From NCBI GenBank assembly GCA_009801015.1, contig VHZZ01000370.1, forward strand, positions 121,239 through 145,317: a DNA stretch of 24,079 bases, given 5' to 3'. How positions within the stretch are numbered: the first letter of the stretch is position 1; each line of letters begins with the position of its first letter. Source of the stretch: Silene noctiflora (lineage: Eukaryota > Streptophyta > Magnoliopsida > Caryophyllales > Caryophyllaceae). Shown here piece after piece: positions 1-16,565 of the stretch. A model generated the notes under the pieces. The model searched no databases. It worked only from the letters and a program-made list of their open reading frames with translations, and was not told where the DNA came from. Position numbers and translations under genes: made by a program.

Positions 1-206
1 CCTTAATTACAATTAGCATGACCCAAGCAAGGTCATGACCAAGCAATTGACCTTGCTTGGGGATGGTCTTACAGTTTGGAGCTCATCAAACTCACTCCCC
101 TTTTAAACACCCTTGTTAACTCGCTTTTCGGTTATTTATTATTCTACTCTATTTTAGTGTGCTTCAGATAATTATTATTTATTACCCTTTTAAACACCCT
201 TACTAA
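1..206. other. Intergenic sequence with a hairpin and a short direct repeat
   Basis: CCCAAGCAAGGTCA at 22-35 is perfectly inverted at 48-61 with a 12-base loop. A 17-base sequence (CCCTTTTAAACACCCTT) occurs at 98-114 and again at 185-201. No gene is visible. Confidence 0.6.
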
Positions 207-565
207 AAGTATGTACATTGAAGAGGATGGTTCAATCTTCTTATTTCTTCTCTTTCTTTCTAATATTTTGACACATCAATTTCTCTTTCATCTACCCCAC
301 TTTCTATTATTTTTATCCTATTCCTCTTTGTTCCCTACATCAAAGAGGATAGTCACCTCCTCTTTTTTTTCACCTTTTACTAGACCTCACTACCCTTTTT
401 ATCTCTTATTTGGCACAAGGGCCAAGAGAGGACATCCTCTGTAAATGGAGGATGTCTTCCTCTTCAAATAGGATGCTAAGAGGATGCTTCCACATTGAAG
501 AGGACATCCTATTAGATAAAAGAGAGCGCTAAGAGGATGATCCATCCTCTTCAATGTGGATGCTC
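207..565. mobile_element. MITE copy 1, PIF/Harbinger (Tourist)-like
   Basis: 359 bases, left end AGTATGTACATTGAAGAGG (degraded), right end CAATGTGGATGCTC, flanked by TAA at 204-206 and 566-568. Internal GAGGAT/ATCCTC blocks are shared with the adjacent copy. No coding capacity. Confidence 0.7.
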
Positions 566-568
566 TAA

Positions 569-964
569 GAGCATCTACATCCAAGAGGATGATTTTCTCA
601 TCTTATTTCTTCTTTTTTCCTTCTCTAATTTTGACACTTCACTTTCACCCATATCTCAATATCTTCATCCTCTTATTTTTACCCTTCTTAAAAAAAATTC
701 ACATTAAAGAGGATCCTCTTAATCTCCTCTCTCAATTTTTTTATAACCAAAAAATAAAAAAGAAGTAACTTATATGCCACATGTTAAATGTTGAATGACT
801 AGTAGGCACAAGGACCAATGTTGCATATCCTCTAAAAATAGAGAAAGTGTTCCTCTTCCTCCTTCTAAGAGGATATGTAACAATGGTTCCCCATTGAAGA
901 TGACATCCTCTTAGATGAGAGATAGTGCTAAGAGGATGATCCATCCTCTTCAATGTGGATGCTC
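569..964. mobile_element. MITE copy 2, same family, directly adjacent
   Basis: 396 bases with inverted ends GAGCATCTACATCCAAGAGG and, reversed, GAGCATCCACATTGAAGAGG. TAA flanks at 566-568 and 965-967. It has the same orientation and internal layout as copy 1, and the central TAA is shared by both. Confidence 0.75.
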
Positions 965-967
965 TAA

Positions 968-1439
968 TACTCTCCATTTCTTTTTTTACCTTTCACCTCT
1001 CTTAAAAAGTAGGTATTATATTATATATCTCATTTTCAATCATTAACCTTTTACTTTTCAAGTTAATCTATAACCACCCGATCAACCCAAAATTAAATCC
1101 GGATCATTGAAAAGGTAATGGAGCGTTGTATCCTTTAATATCATTTGCATATATAAAATAAAATATATCCAGAGACAAATAAATAATACAATACTCCATA
1201 AAATATTAAAACTATTAATCAATAAAATATGTTGAAAAAATGTTGCCGAACTAGTTAACATCTCCATACCTAAAGACGTAATTTTCTTTGAAAGAACATT
1301 TTTTTATTAATATTATATAGTAGAATATAACAAGAGGGAAATAAATATTAAAGTATTTAATCAATAAAAAAATATAAAAAAAAGTCCCGCAAAAATCTGG
1401 TAATTGGTTCGAAGTTTTTCCGAAATGAGAAGACATTGG
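968..1439. other. AT-rich upstream region of the flippase gene
   Basis: No gene and no convincing core promoter seen. Mostly AT-rich sequence with A and T runs. The flippase promoter presumably lies here. Confidence 0.4.
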
Positions 1440-2522
1440 AACTTAAACCCTGTTTTCTCTCTCTTTCCCAATTTTATGTTGTTTCATTTCTTCACATTCT
1501 CTTTGTTCTTCCTTCTTTCCCTCTCTCTCTAACAAACATACATACATACAATTTACATTTTTTTTTACATAAAAAAAGCTGTCTTTTTCTATTAAGATCT
1601 CATCATTTTAACACCTGGGCTTTTGTTTAATTTTGATTCTAAGGTTGTTTTTTTTAAGCATTGTGATTATCTCAGGTATACCCATTTTCATTTTTTTTTT
1701 TAATTTTTTTTGTGGGTATTTTTTTATTTTATTGATCATTGTGTTTTTTCATCTGGGTATGATTTGTTTTTGTGAAATGATTGTTATGTTAGGATGAATT
1801 TGAGCTAAGAATTGTGAAGATTGTTAATTTATTTTGTTTGTTTTAGGAATTTTAGTAATTGGAATTTGATTGCATGTAATATGAAATTTTTAATTTTTAT
1901 TTGTAAATGCATGATCATGTGATAATTTGACAATGTATGATGAATGATTTATATCCTCTTTTTTTATTATTGATTAATTGGGTATTTTCTAGGATGAAAT
2001 AGGATTAATTGATTGATTTGTAAATTTTTGCTATGAATTTTATATTTCTTGGTTGAAAAAGGTCATGTGTTTTGGGGTTCACTATGTGTCTTAGGTTTAA
2101 AACAGGTCGAATACGATAGATGATACAAAAGTAAGATGTCTAGGAATTATCAAAAAATAAAATAAAATTTGTCACATCTATCCAAGTGGGGGTGATATTT
2201 GACCCACTTTAATACTAAGACGGATATGTCTCTCTTAAAAGAGACAAGCTTGTTTGGAGTTATAGAGGAAACTTTTTCATTCTTAACTGTAATTTTTAAG
2301 GTATTTTTAGTTTTAAACGATAATAGTATCAAGTGTGATTTTGGGTTATTTTCTTGTCTAATTGATTTTGTAGGAAATTGTTTGTATCAGTGAGTACAAA
2401 ATTGAGCTGTGGAGGTATCTTGGAAATTTGACTTGAAAGTAAAGGGAAGTTTTCAGTTTTGGGGATATGATTTTGCTTTGGTTAAGGTCTCTGTAGTGGT
2501 TTGAGCTACACAATTTTAAGAG
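1440..2522 (+). other. 5' leader of the flippase gene with a probable 5'UTR intron (1676-2373)
   Basis: A pyrimidine-rich stretch at about 1450-1535 resembles a plant 5'UTR. CTCAG/GTATAC at 1671-1681 is a good donor. The following 700 bases are T-rich, as in plant introns, and end at a TTTTGTAG acceptor at 2373. The exon 2374-2522 then leads into the ATG at 2523. No upstream ATG extends the protein in frame. The transcription start and this intron are inferred; cDNA would settle them. Confidence 0.55.
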
Positions 2523-5500
2523 ATGGCTCGGGGAAGAATAAGGGCAAAGATTCGGAGGAGTAATCTCTATACATTTGCTTGTCTCCGTCCCACTGTATCT
2601 GAAACCGAGGAACCATGTACTTTGCCAGATGGCCCTGGGTTTTCTCGAATTGTACATTGTAATCAATCTGATCTTCATCGTAGAAAGCCTCTTAAATATA
2701 GGACTAACAATATATCGACTACTAAATATCACTTCATTACATTTCTTCCTAAAGGTCTCTTTGAGCAATTTCGACGTGCAGCCAACATTTATTTTCTCTT
2801 GGCAACATGTTTATCAACCACCTCAGTATCGCCATTTAGTCCTGTTAGTATGATTGCTCCGTTGACCATTGTGGTTGGGCTTACAATGGCTAAGGAAGCT
2901 GTGGAAGATTGGCGTAGGTTTATTCAGGATATGAAGGTTAATAATCGGAAAGTTAGTGTTCACAAAGGAGACGGTGTGTTCGGTGATAGGACTTGGCAGA
3001 GGCTTTGTGTTGGAGATGTGATAAAAGTAAAAAAAGATGAATTTTTCCCTGCGGATTTACTGTTGCTGTCATCAAGCTATGAAGATGGTATTTGCTATGT
3101 CGAGACCATGAACTTAGATGGTGAGACAAATTTGAAAGTAAAACGAGCTATGGAAGTAACTCTACCATTAGATGATGATGCCACATTTAAAGGTTTTAAG
3201 GGCATAATTAGATGCGAAGACCCTAATCCTAACCTTTATACATTCGTTGGCAACTTGGAGTACGAGCGTGAGATATTTCCTATTGATCCAAGCCAGATTC
3301 TTCTAAGGGACTCAAAGCTCAGAAACACAGCTTATGTTTATGGAGTGGTAATATTTACTGGACATGACAGTAAAGTGATGCAAAATTCGACCGAGTCCCC
3401 TTCAAAAAGAAGTCAGATAGAAAAGAAGATGGACCACATCATATATATTCTCTTCTCCGTGCTTGTATTGATCTCTTTAATAAGTTCAGTTGGCTTCTCT
3501 GTGAGGACTAAATATGACATGCCTAACTGGTGGTACTTAAGAGCTCCGGACTCAAAGGGTCTGTATGATCCCCGTAGGCCGGAATTGTCGGGTCTTTTTC
3601 ATCTCGTCACTGCCCTAATATTGTATGGGTATTTGATTCCAATCTCACTTTATGTGTCCATTGAGTTTGTGAAGTTTTTGCAAGCCATCTTTATTGATCA
3701 GGATATTCACATGTATGATGAGGAGTCGGGCACACCGGCCCAAGCAAGAACATCAAATTTAAACGAGGAGTTGGGGCAAGTCGAAACAATTCTTTCAGAT
3801 AAAACTGGAACTTTGACTTGCAATCAGATGGATTTCCTTAAGTGTTCGATTGCCGGTGTAGCGTATGGGACCCGCTCTAGTGAAGTCGAACTTGCTGCAG
3901 CTAAACAGATGGCTCAGGACCTGGAGGAGCAGGAAGGAGAAATAGAACTAGAAACCGTGATAACTTCAAAAGATGAGACGAATCAAAAGCCTGCGATTAA
4001 AGGCTTTGGCTTTGAGGATGACCGACTTTTGGGTGGCAGTTGGCTTAATGAGCCTAATAGGGAAACCCTGCTACTGTTTTTCCGCGTTCTTGCAGTTTGT
4101 CACACAGCAATCCCTGAACTGAATGAGCAGACCGGCTCTTATACCTATGAGGCAGAGTCTCCTGATGAAAATGCTTTTTTGGCTGCTGCTCGAGAATTTG
4201 GTTTTGAATTCTGTAAAAGAACTCAATCAACTGTTGTTGTTCAGGAAAAATATCCCAACTCTAGTCAGCCTGTTGAAAGGTGAAATTGTGTTACTCGTAC
4301 GTATAAGTTCTGTCCTTGCTTGATACGCACAAAATAATTAATGCTTCCTCCTTGGTGAATTTTACAGAGAGTACAAAATTCTTAATCTTCTGGATTTTAC
4401 AAGCAAAAGGAAGCGCATGTCCGTAATTGTGCGTGATGAAGATGGGCAACTACTCCTTTTCTGTAAAGGTGCTGACAGGTTTGTATGTTTGATTTATTCT
4501 GACTTGCTCCTACTTAGCTTTGAGAAACAGTAGAAACTTTTTTTTCTGATACTGGAAAACAGCCCAGATTTTAAAGAACCTAAAGGAGTGTGAGTCATAT
4601 ATTCACTGAACGTCGTTCATTCCAAGGTTGTATATCTTTTTCTTAGCCGACTCAAGTCCAAAGCATTTGACGATATCAAGTATTTTTCATTGACGGTCTA
4701 GGACTCCTACTATTATTTTACATTTATCAACTTATTGTATTTGAGATGAGAATATGAATTCAACACTTATAACATACCGCTCCACAAAGAGTCTTGATTT
4801 ATTTTCTTCTCCACCTGCTCTACGAAATATTTTTTTATTTCTTCAGTGCATAGGAGGAAGTAATGCATTTGGGTGTCAGGTGTCCCTGGTTGTTCCCCAA
4901 CCTTCATACTCTGGTTTTGGAGGTTGCTCTCGTATTATTTTAATTCTTCTTAAATCTGTTGTTATGCAGCATCATTTTTGACCGCCTAGCAAAAGATGGA
5001 AAAACTTATCTAGAAGCCACCACTAGGCATTTGAATGAATATGGAGATAATGGGCTGCGTACATTAGCTCTGGCTTATAAACCACTTGAAGAATCTGAAT
5101 ATACTGCATGGAACACCGAATTTCAGAAAGCAAAGAGCACTATCGGTGCTGATAGAGATGCAAATTTGGAACGGGTGTCAGAACTTATGGAGAAAGATTT
5201 AATTCTTGTTGGTGCAACCGCTGTTGAAGACAAACTGCAGAAGGGGGTGCCTGAATGCATTGATAAACTTGCTCAAGCTGGTCTCAAGCTCTGGGTTCTC
5301 ACTGGAGATAAAATGGAAACTGCTATTAACATTGGGTAACAACCCGAGATTCCCTATTTTTTGTCGTGTGCTCTCTCTCCTCTTTTATCACCCACTATGC
5401 CACTTATGTGACCATCGTACTGGAAGATTAAAAATGTTGCTCGTATGTACATTTGTCAATGATCACTGATAATATGTAAGAGGGTCACTAAGTAAAAGGA

Positions 5501-8413
5501 TCATGGTCGATAATAAAATGGTCCATAACAATATGCAAAAAGTGTTACTAGCTAATGATCACTAACTATATAAAGAGGTGCTATTAAGTTATATGAGTGT
5601 CACTTCAAGTGGTCTCGTGCTAATCTCATCATGAAATCGTCTCATATGGGAACCTGTTTTCTCAGTCGTGGGGGAGAGAGATCCTCAACACTAAAAATCG
5701 AATGGAGAATATGTTGATTTTTAGTCTCGATAGCGCTCAAAGGTTTGATTGCTGATACTGTTTCTTTCTTTTACAGCTTTTCATGCAGTCTTCTTCGGCA
5801 AGGCATGAAGCAGATATGTATATCGAGTGCAACTATTGAAGGACCTGATAATGAATCCCAAGAGGTACCTATTATCTACAAAAGAATAAAATTTGTCTTA
5901 ACAGAAAAATTATTACATCTCATGCTAGAAAGTTTGGGTGTTGAAAACTGAACAGGCTATCAAAGAAAGTATTTCATTACAAATCACCAACGCCTCTCAA
6001 ATGATCAAGCTAGAAAAGGATCCTCATGCTGCGTTTGCCTTGATCATTGATGGAAAATGCTTGACCTATGCTCTACAAGACGACATGAAATACCATTTCT
6101 TGGGCCTGGCAGTCGAGTGTGCCTCTGTTATTTGTTGTCGTGTTTCTCCCAAACAGAAGGCGCTGGTATGTGTTCTCACCCAATTTATCCTCAATCTATA
6201 ACACTCATATTTATTATTCTATCAGTGAATCTTAGACCAATCAAAATCCTTATGTTTTCCTCGTAATATTATAGGGCTTAATAGTTGGCCTCATGTGTGA
6301 AACTGTCTCACATATGTTTTTGTGTTTAGACTGTTACACTATGGATAGTGTTATTTGTTTCAATAAAAAACCATCGTGGCTTAAACAAAAAAAGAAGGGA
6401 AAAGTCTGAAGTGATTTCTTATTAGGTGACAAGATTGGTCAAAGAAGGGACTGGAAAAACCACTTTAGCCATTGGTGATGGCGCAAATGATGTTGGAATG
6501 ATTCAAGAAGCTGATATTGGCGTGGGCATCAGCGGGTGCGAGGGGATGCAGGTAGGTCACCTTTGATATCGCTGATTGCTGATTGCTGATTGCTGAAGGG
6601 AGTAATTATGCACTTGTGCTTCTTAGTCAACAGTTACACAGTTTTACTTGCTTAGTAATCATTATGCGCCTCACGTAATATTAAAATAAACCGCTGGTTT
6701 AAATGCATGATTGTTCCATCTTGCAATTAGCATGCCTTAATTTGTGTACATCTGAAATGCATGGAATTCGTAAACTAGTGGCTGGGTCATAGTGATTAGT
6801 GAGTATTTCCTAGCATAGCATATTTTCTGCTTCTAAATCGATTGTTTTCCTGTTTTAGGTAATGTACATAACATAGGTCGTCAAATATGAACAATAATGT
6901 TTGATGTATTTCCACTGGAATGCATATATTATATTGATGCGACTTACCTAGCTTCCAGCTATGTGCAGGCGGTGATGGCTAGTGACTTTGCGGTTGCTCA
7001 ATTCCGTTTTCTGGAAAGGCTTTTACTTGTTCATGGACATTGGTGTTATAAGAGAATAGCTCAAATGGTAAGGATTCAAACTCAGCCACTCATGGCCTTG
7101 GCTTCTAGATAACTCAAGTACATTATCTGCTCTTTTGATCTTGTGGTTTTTCTTTAACATATAGCTTTGTTGATATATGCTCCATTTACTGTGGTCCAGA
7201 TTTGTTACTTTTTCTACAAGAACATAGCTTTTGGTCTTACACTCTTTTACTTCGAGATTGTTGCTGGATTTTCCGGTCAAACAATATATGATGATTGGTA
7301 CTCGCTCTCCTTCAACGTTATTCTCACGTCACTACCGGTCATTTCGCTTGGAGTCTTCGAGCAGGATGTTTCTTCTGATGTGTGTTTGGAGGCAAGTTTT
7401 CATTTTCTGCCATATTTATGAACACATTACGTAGTTCCCGTTGTCGCATAAGTTTTGGCTGACACCTCCATAAAGAATAACCCAAACCCAAAATGACCCG
7501 ACCTAGAAATGATGATCAGACCTGAACTGACTAATTCGACAAAACTAGTACTAACAAGCTAACAACCCAAAATGATCTTCCACTAACCCAAAAATGTCAC
7601 AAATCAATAACAGAATGGCCCGAAAACGTGATATGATCTGTCTCAAGACCGGCCTGACTAACCTGTTTGGTAAATTTAATCTCGTCTTCTACAAATTTAG
7701 TTGAAATGTCTATACTAACATAAAGCTGGTCCTTTCAGTTCCCAGCCCTGTATCAGCAAGGACCACGAAACCTGTTTTTCGACTGGCCGAGGATTCTCGG
7801 GTGGATCGGAAATGGCCTCTACACATCTCTCATAGTATTCTTCCTCAACATCATCCTCTTCTACGACCAAGCCTTCCGGGTTGGTGGCCAGACTGCTGAC
7901 ATGTCAGCGGTGGGGACCATCATGTTCACGACCATCATTTGGGCCGTCAATTGCCAGATTGCCCTCACTATGAGCCACTTCACTTGGATACAACACGTGC
8001 TAGTGTGGGGTAGCATCTCAATGTGGTACATCTTTCTATTGATTTACGGGGCAATGCCTTCTACCATTTCCGGAAATGCCCATAAACTCCTAGTGGAAGC
8101 TCTAGCACCAGCCCCCGTCTTTTGGGCTGCAACCCTGTTAGTCACAGTCGCCTGTACTATGCCCTATTTTGCCCACATTGCATTCCAACGAGCCTTCAAC
8201 CCGATGGATCATCATATCATCCAAGAAATCAAACACTACAAGAAGGACGTCGAGGACCAACACATGTGGGTCCGAGAACAATCGAAAGCAAGGCAAAAGA
8301 CCAAGATCGGTTTCAGTGCACGAGTAGAAGCAAAAATCAGACAGCTGAAATCCAAATTGCAGAAGAAACAGTCAGGAGCCAGCTCAACACACCACTCCTC
8401 GGAACAAAAGTGA
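2523..8413 (+). CDS. ALA6/ALA7-like: P4-type ATPase, phospholipid flippase (ALA6/ALA7-like), 9 coding exons
   Basis: Joined exons: 2523-4279, 4368-4478, 4970-5335, 5777-5864, 5956-6165, 6426-6551, 6969-7067, 7200-7391, 7739-8413; 3624 bases, 1207 residues. P4 ATPases use ATP to move phospholipids to the cytosolic leaflet and normally pair with a CDC50/ALIS subunit. Visible landmarks: N-terminus MARGRIR as in the Arabidopsis ALA4-7 group; actuator DGET at 199-202; PISL in membrane segment 4 at 373-376; phosphorylation motif DKTGT with D426; KGADS at 619-623, rebuilt across the exon 2/3 junction; LTGDKMETA near 733; GDGAND at 861-866; membrane segments 5-10 from about residue 920 to 1135; basic C-terminal tail. 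All junctions keep frame. From memory, ALA6/7 are about 1240 residues, and most of the difference is a shorter linker after [12 protein letters not shown] near residue 470. Seven coding introns are GT-AG; the last is GC-AG. Family is certain, subgroup likely, exact orthology not tested. Confidence 0.96.
6571..6595 (+). repeat. Short heptamer tandem repeat in flippase intron 6
   Basis: The unit GATTGCT is repeated three times in a row just after the donor of the intron 6552-6968. Probably neutral. Confidence 0.8.
7392..7738 (+). other. GC-AG intron 8 of the flippase gene
   Basis: The exon ends CTTGGAG and the intron begins GCAAGT, which is the donor consensus with C in place of T. The acceptor is CTTTCAG before 7739. 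Only this donor joins the conserved SSDVCLE segment to FPALYQQG in frame; the nearby GT at 7396 would shift the frame. The intron also holds degenerate ACCCGA/ACCCAAA units at about 7478-7640. Confidence 0.85.
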
Positions 8414-8674
8414 TCTTTTTTTCCCGGTCGTTTTTGTTAGGTCTCGTGGCCCTTGGCTTTTTTCTTCTTTTGTAAGTTCTATAAATATATATAGGGGCAA
8501 TTTTTTCATGAGTTAATGTGGGGTGAATGTTCATGTATCCCATATTCATTAAATCGAACAACAGTTTGTTTAGATAAATTGAATGTAACATATATATACG
8601 AGTAAATGAAAAAGTACAGCTTGTGAATCATATCGTCATGAATTTTTCCTTCGTCTTGTAAGTTAGCTTCATAT
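8414..8674 (+). other. Probable 3'UTR and downstream flank of the flippase gene
   Basis: T-rich non-coding sequence follows the stop codon. I see no canonical AATAAA on the plus strand before the Stowaway remnant at 8675, so the polyadenylation site is not placed. Confidence 0.4.
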
Positions 8675-8723
8675 TACCTCCGTTCCAACCATTTGCTTAC
8701 AAATGATTGAGACGGAGGGAGTA
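8675..8723. mobile_element. 49-bp collapsed Stowaway-type MITE
   Basis: TA-CCTCCGTTCCAACCATTTG at the left is the near-perfect inverse of CAAATGATTGAGACGGAGGG-AG-TA at the right. Only a few bases separate the arms. The ends match the CTCCGTCCC-type Stowaway termini common in plants, and TA flanks both sides. The internal part of a normal element is gone. Confidence 0.75.
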
Positions 8724-8992
8724 TATTTGGTCGGATGAATATTCCCCTCAACACAAACGTGAGGAAAATGAGGATGATGAATAAGATAGCGTGTAAAATT
8801 ATGACAAGGAAACTAAAACAATGTGAATGGGTTGGTGTTCTATAAAATTGCGCGTAAAGTTGGTCTTGTTTGTTGTACCTTAGCTGTTCAAGTAATTGGA
8901 TTTGTTGTGCATTTTTCATGTTTAATTAATTTGTTTATAAACATATAAAGAATTAAAGATATTATAGACCACAAATTCTCATTGAAGACGGA

Positions 8993-9140
8993 CACTATCC
9001 ATCACAAGCTGAAGACGGATAGTACCTCTCTCATAATATGCAAGTGACACTATTTATGAGGAACTTCATTTCCCCCACTTGTCTTTCCACTTGCCTTATG
9101 TGAAAGAGACACTATCCTCTTCAGATTGTAACGGATAGTG
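8993..9140. repeat. Fold-back element with ~40-bp imperfect inverted arms
   Basis: Left arm 8993-9032 begins CACTATCC and contains CTGAAGACGGATAGT. Right arm 9102-9140, reversed, begins CACTATCCGTTACAA and contains CTGAAGAGGATAGT. The loop is about 70 bases. Probably a MITE, perhaps extending to about 8980-9165; no clear target-site duplication was found. Confidence 0.65.
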
Positions 9141-9201
9141 CATGTCACAAGCAAGACGTTTTAATTATACAAATGTAATAAAATTTTAATTTTTTATCTA
9201 A

Positions 9202-9520
9202 GGGCACGTTTGGTTGTCCGCCCAATTTAGGGAAATTCTAGGATTTCATGAATTGTGGTTTTTGGAAGATGTTTGGTTACCTTATTTTTAAACAATGGAG
9301 AAATTTCAAATTCCACGAATTTTCAACTTTTACATAATGGAGGAATTAAACTACCTAACGACCTAACCCCTTCAAGGCCATTCGAAACTCCTAGGAAAAA
9401 GAAACTCCAGCATAGTAACCAAACGTAAAAACACAATTCCGGTGAATTAACGTAGGAGAGTAAATCATGTAAATTGCAAACTAATACATGATTAATTTCT
9501 TGTATGAATCAAACAAGCCC
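9202..9520. mobile_element. Tourist-like MITE (319 bp)
   Basis: Ends GGGCACGTTTGGTTG and, reversed, GGGCTTGTTTGATTC, flanked by TAA at 9199-9201 and 9521-9523. Termini of this form and a TAA target site are typical of the PIF/Harbinger group. A second, inner inverted pair (TTTGGTTACC near 9271 and GTAACCAAAC near 9416) sits inside. Confidence 0.75.
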
Positions 9521-9523
9521 TAA

Positions 9524-9966
9524 ATAATAATGTTTGTGCATCAGTGTTTGATACTTTGATTATGAAGAAAAATTGAAGATAATAATCATAATACAAATGG
9601 AATGTAGTGCAAGTTTTCCTTATCCTTATTCTAACCATTTAACTCGAGTATTCTTTCTTTCCTTTGGAAAAAGAAGTAATGAAAAATAAGACCACTTATA
9701 AAAAATAATGGAATATAAACATGATACCCGATAAACCGTCGAGTTTGAGAAATATTTGTTTTATATATATCTATTTTAGTGATGAAATTTTATTAAATTA
9801 AAAAGAAAATTTGTGATCATTAAGTATATTTCCAAAAGGCTGAAATAATGCAAATGAATAAAGAAAAAAATTAGTGTTTTTTTTTGTTTTTTTTTTTTTT
9901 GTTTTGTAATGGACTAATGGTCATTCCTTGTACGGTATTAACAAAAAAAAGTATCCGTCTACGAAA
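9524..9966. other. AT-rich intergenic stretch
   Basis: No gene seen. Contains T-rich runs at about 9875-9907. Confidence 0.5.
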
Positions 9967-10084
9967 TACTCTCATAAAAACGGTTTTGCAGACTTTCGTA
10001 AGTCATAAATTACGACTCGAAAACTACAGATACGTCTAATCTAAAAGCATCAGAAGATACTATCGAATATACAAGTTCGATGAC

Positions 10085-10129
<45 letters not shown>

Positions 10130-10470
10130 CATGGCAAAAAACTCTAAAGATTTATTGTTTTATGGTAGATTAGATTATTAAATTCATAACAAAATTGGGA
10201 ATAAATTATACATACCATAAAATTCTCGTAAAAACGATTTTACCGACTTTCTTAAATTGTAAATTACAACACGTATATTACACATACGTCTAATCCATAA
10301 AACAACTTTATAAACAAGACATTAACAAATATACAAGTTAGATAACAAAATCTCGTAGATTTTTTTATTTCATAGTAAGAAACTCAAGATTTAATCGTTT
10401 TATAGTAGATTTGATTATCATAATTATAAGATTCATAACTTAAAATTGTGAATAAATTACAGCAAGAAAC
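9967..10470. repeat. Imperfect ~250-bp direct duplication upstream of the CKL gene
   Basis: Copy A starts about 9967 and copy B about 10221. They share in the same order CTC(A/G)TAAAAACG(G/A)TTTT, AGATACGTCTAAT/ACATACGTCTAAT, AATATACAAGTT, TTTATGGTAGATT/TTTATAGTAGATT and an ATTGGGAATAAATTA-like block. A third fragment of the last block appears near 10472-10488. Copy A contains a 41-T run. Confidence 0.65.
10089..10129 (+). repeat. Homopolymer run of 41 T
   Basis: Uninterrupted T from 10089 to 10129. Length in the real genome may differ because such runs are hard to sequence; copy B of the surrounding duplication has only a short T run at the matching place. Confidence 0.9.
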
Positions 10471-10512
10471 ACAAAATTGGGAATAAATATAAAATATAAA
10501 ATATAAAATACT

Positions 10513-10926
10513 TATAAAATTAGGCTGTAAATAAACGCAACATCTTCATCATCATCGTTGTCTCATTTTTCATTCTTTTCTTCTTCTTCTTCTTCCTCAT
10601 TTTTTCCTCCTTTTCTCCAAATTCTGCAAATTACCCATTTCACCATTTTCATTAATTCAATATACATTTCAATTTTTTAGCTTTAATAAAAAATACCCAT
10701 CATTTTCCCCTTTTTAATTTCATCTTAAATTTCATTTTTTTGATGAAAGTTTTCATCTTTTACTTGTTTAATTAATGGGGTTTGCATTTTTCCCAATTTA
10801 AGGATTGTTCTGTTGCAAATCACCCTACTTTATTGAATTTCAATTAAATAAAATTAGGGCTTTTTTTGGTTGGTTGGTTGATTGATTGGTTAATTGTTAA
10901 TTTTGGAGTCATTTGATTAGATTTGT
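10513..10926 (+). promoter_or_regulatory. TATA-like box and 5' leader of the CKL gene
   Basis: TATAAAAT at 10513-10520 lies about 25-30 bases before a CATCTTCATCATCATC stretch that would make a typical plant start region. A CTT/CTC-rich leader continues to about 10620, then AT-rich sequence to the ATG at 10927. No upstream intron is obvious. The TATA call is pattern-based only. Confidence 0.4.

Positions 10927-16565
<5,639 letters not shown>

Noticed and set aside
211..977. Several short open frames in the first kilobase on both strands
   Set aside because: They are readings of the two MITEs, rich in Phe, Leu, Ser and Pro from CT-rich sequence, with the same frames repeated in both copies.
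2523..8413. Reading the flippase as a pseudogene because its frame is interrupted by stops
   Set aside because: Every interruption is removed by a splice-consistent intron, all junctions preserve frame, and the catalytic motifs are complete.
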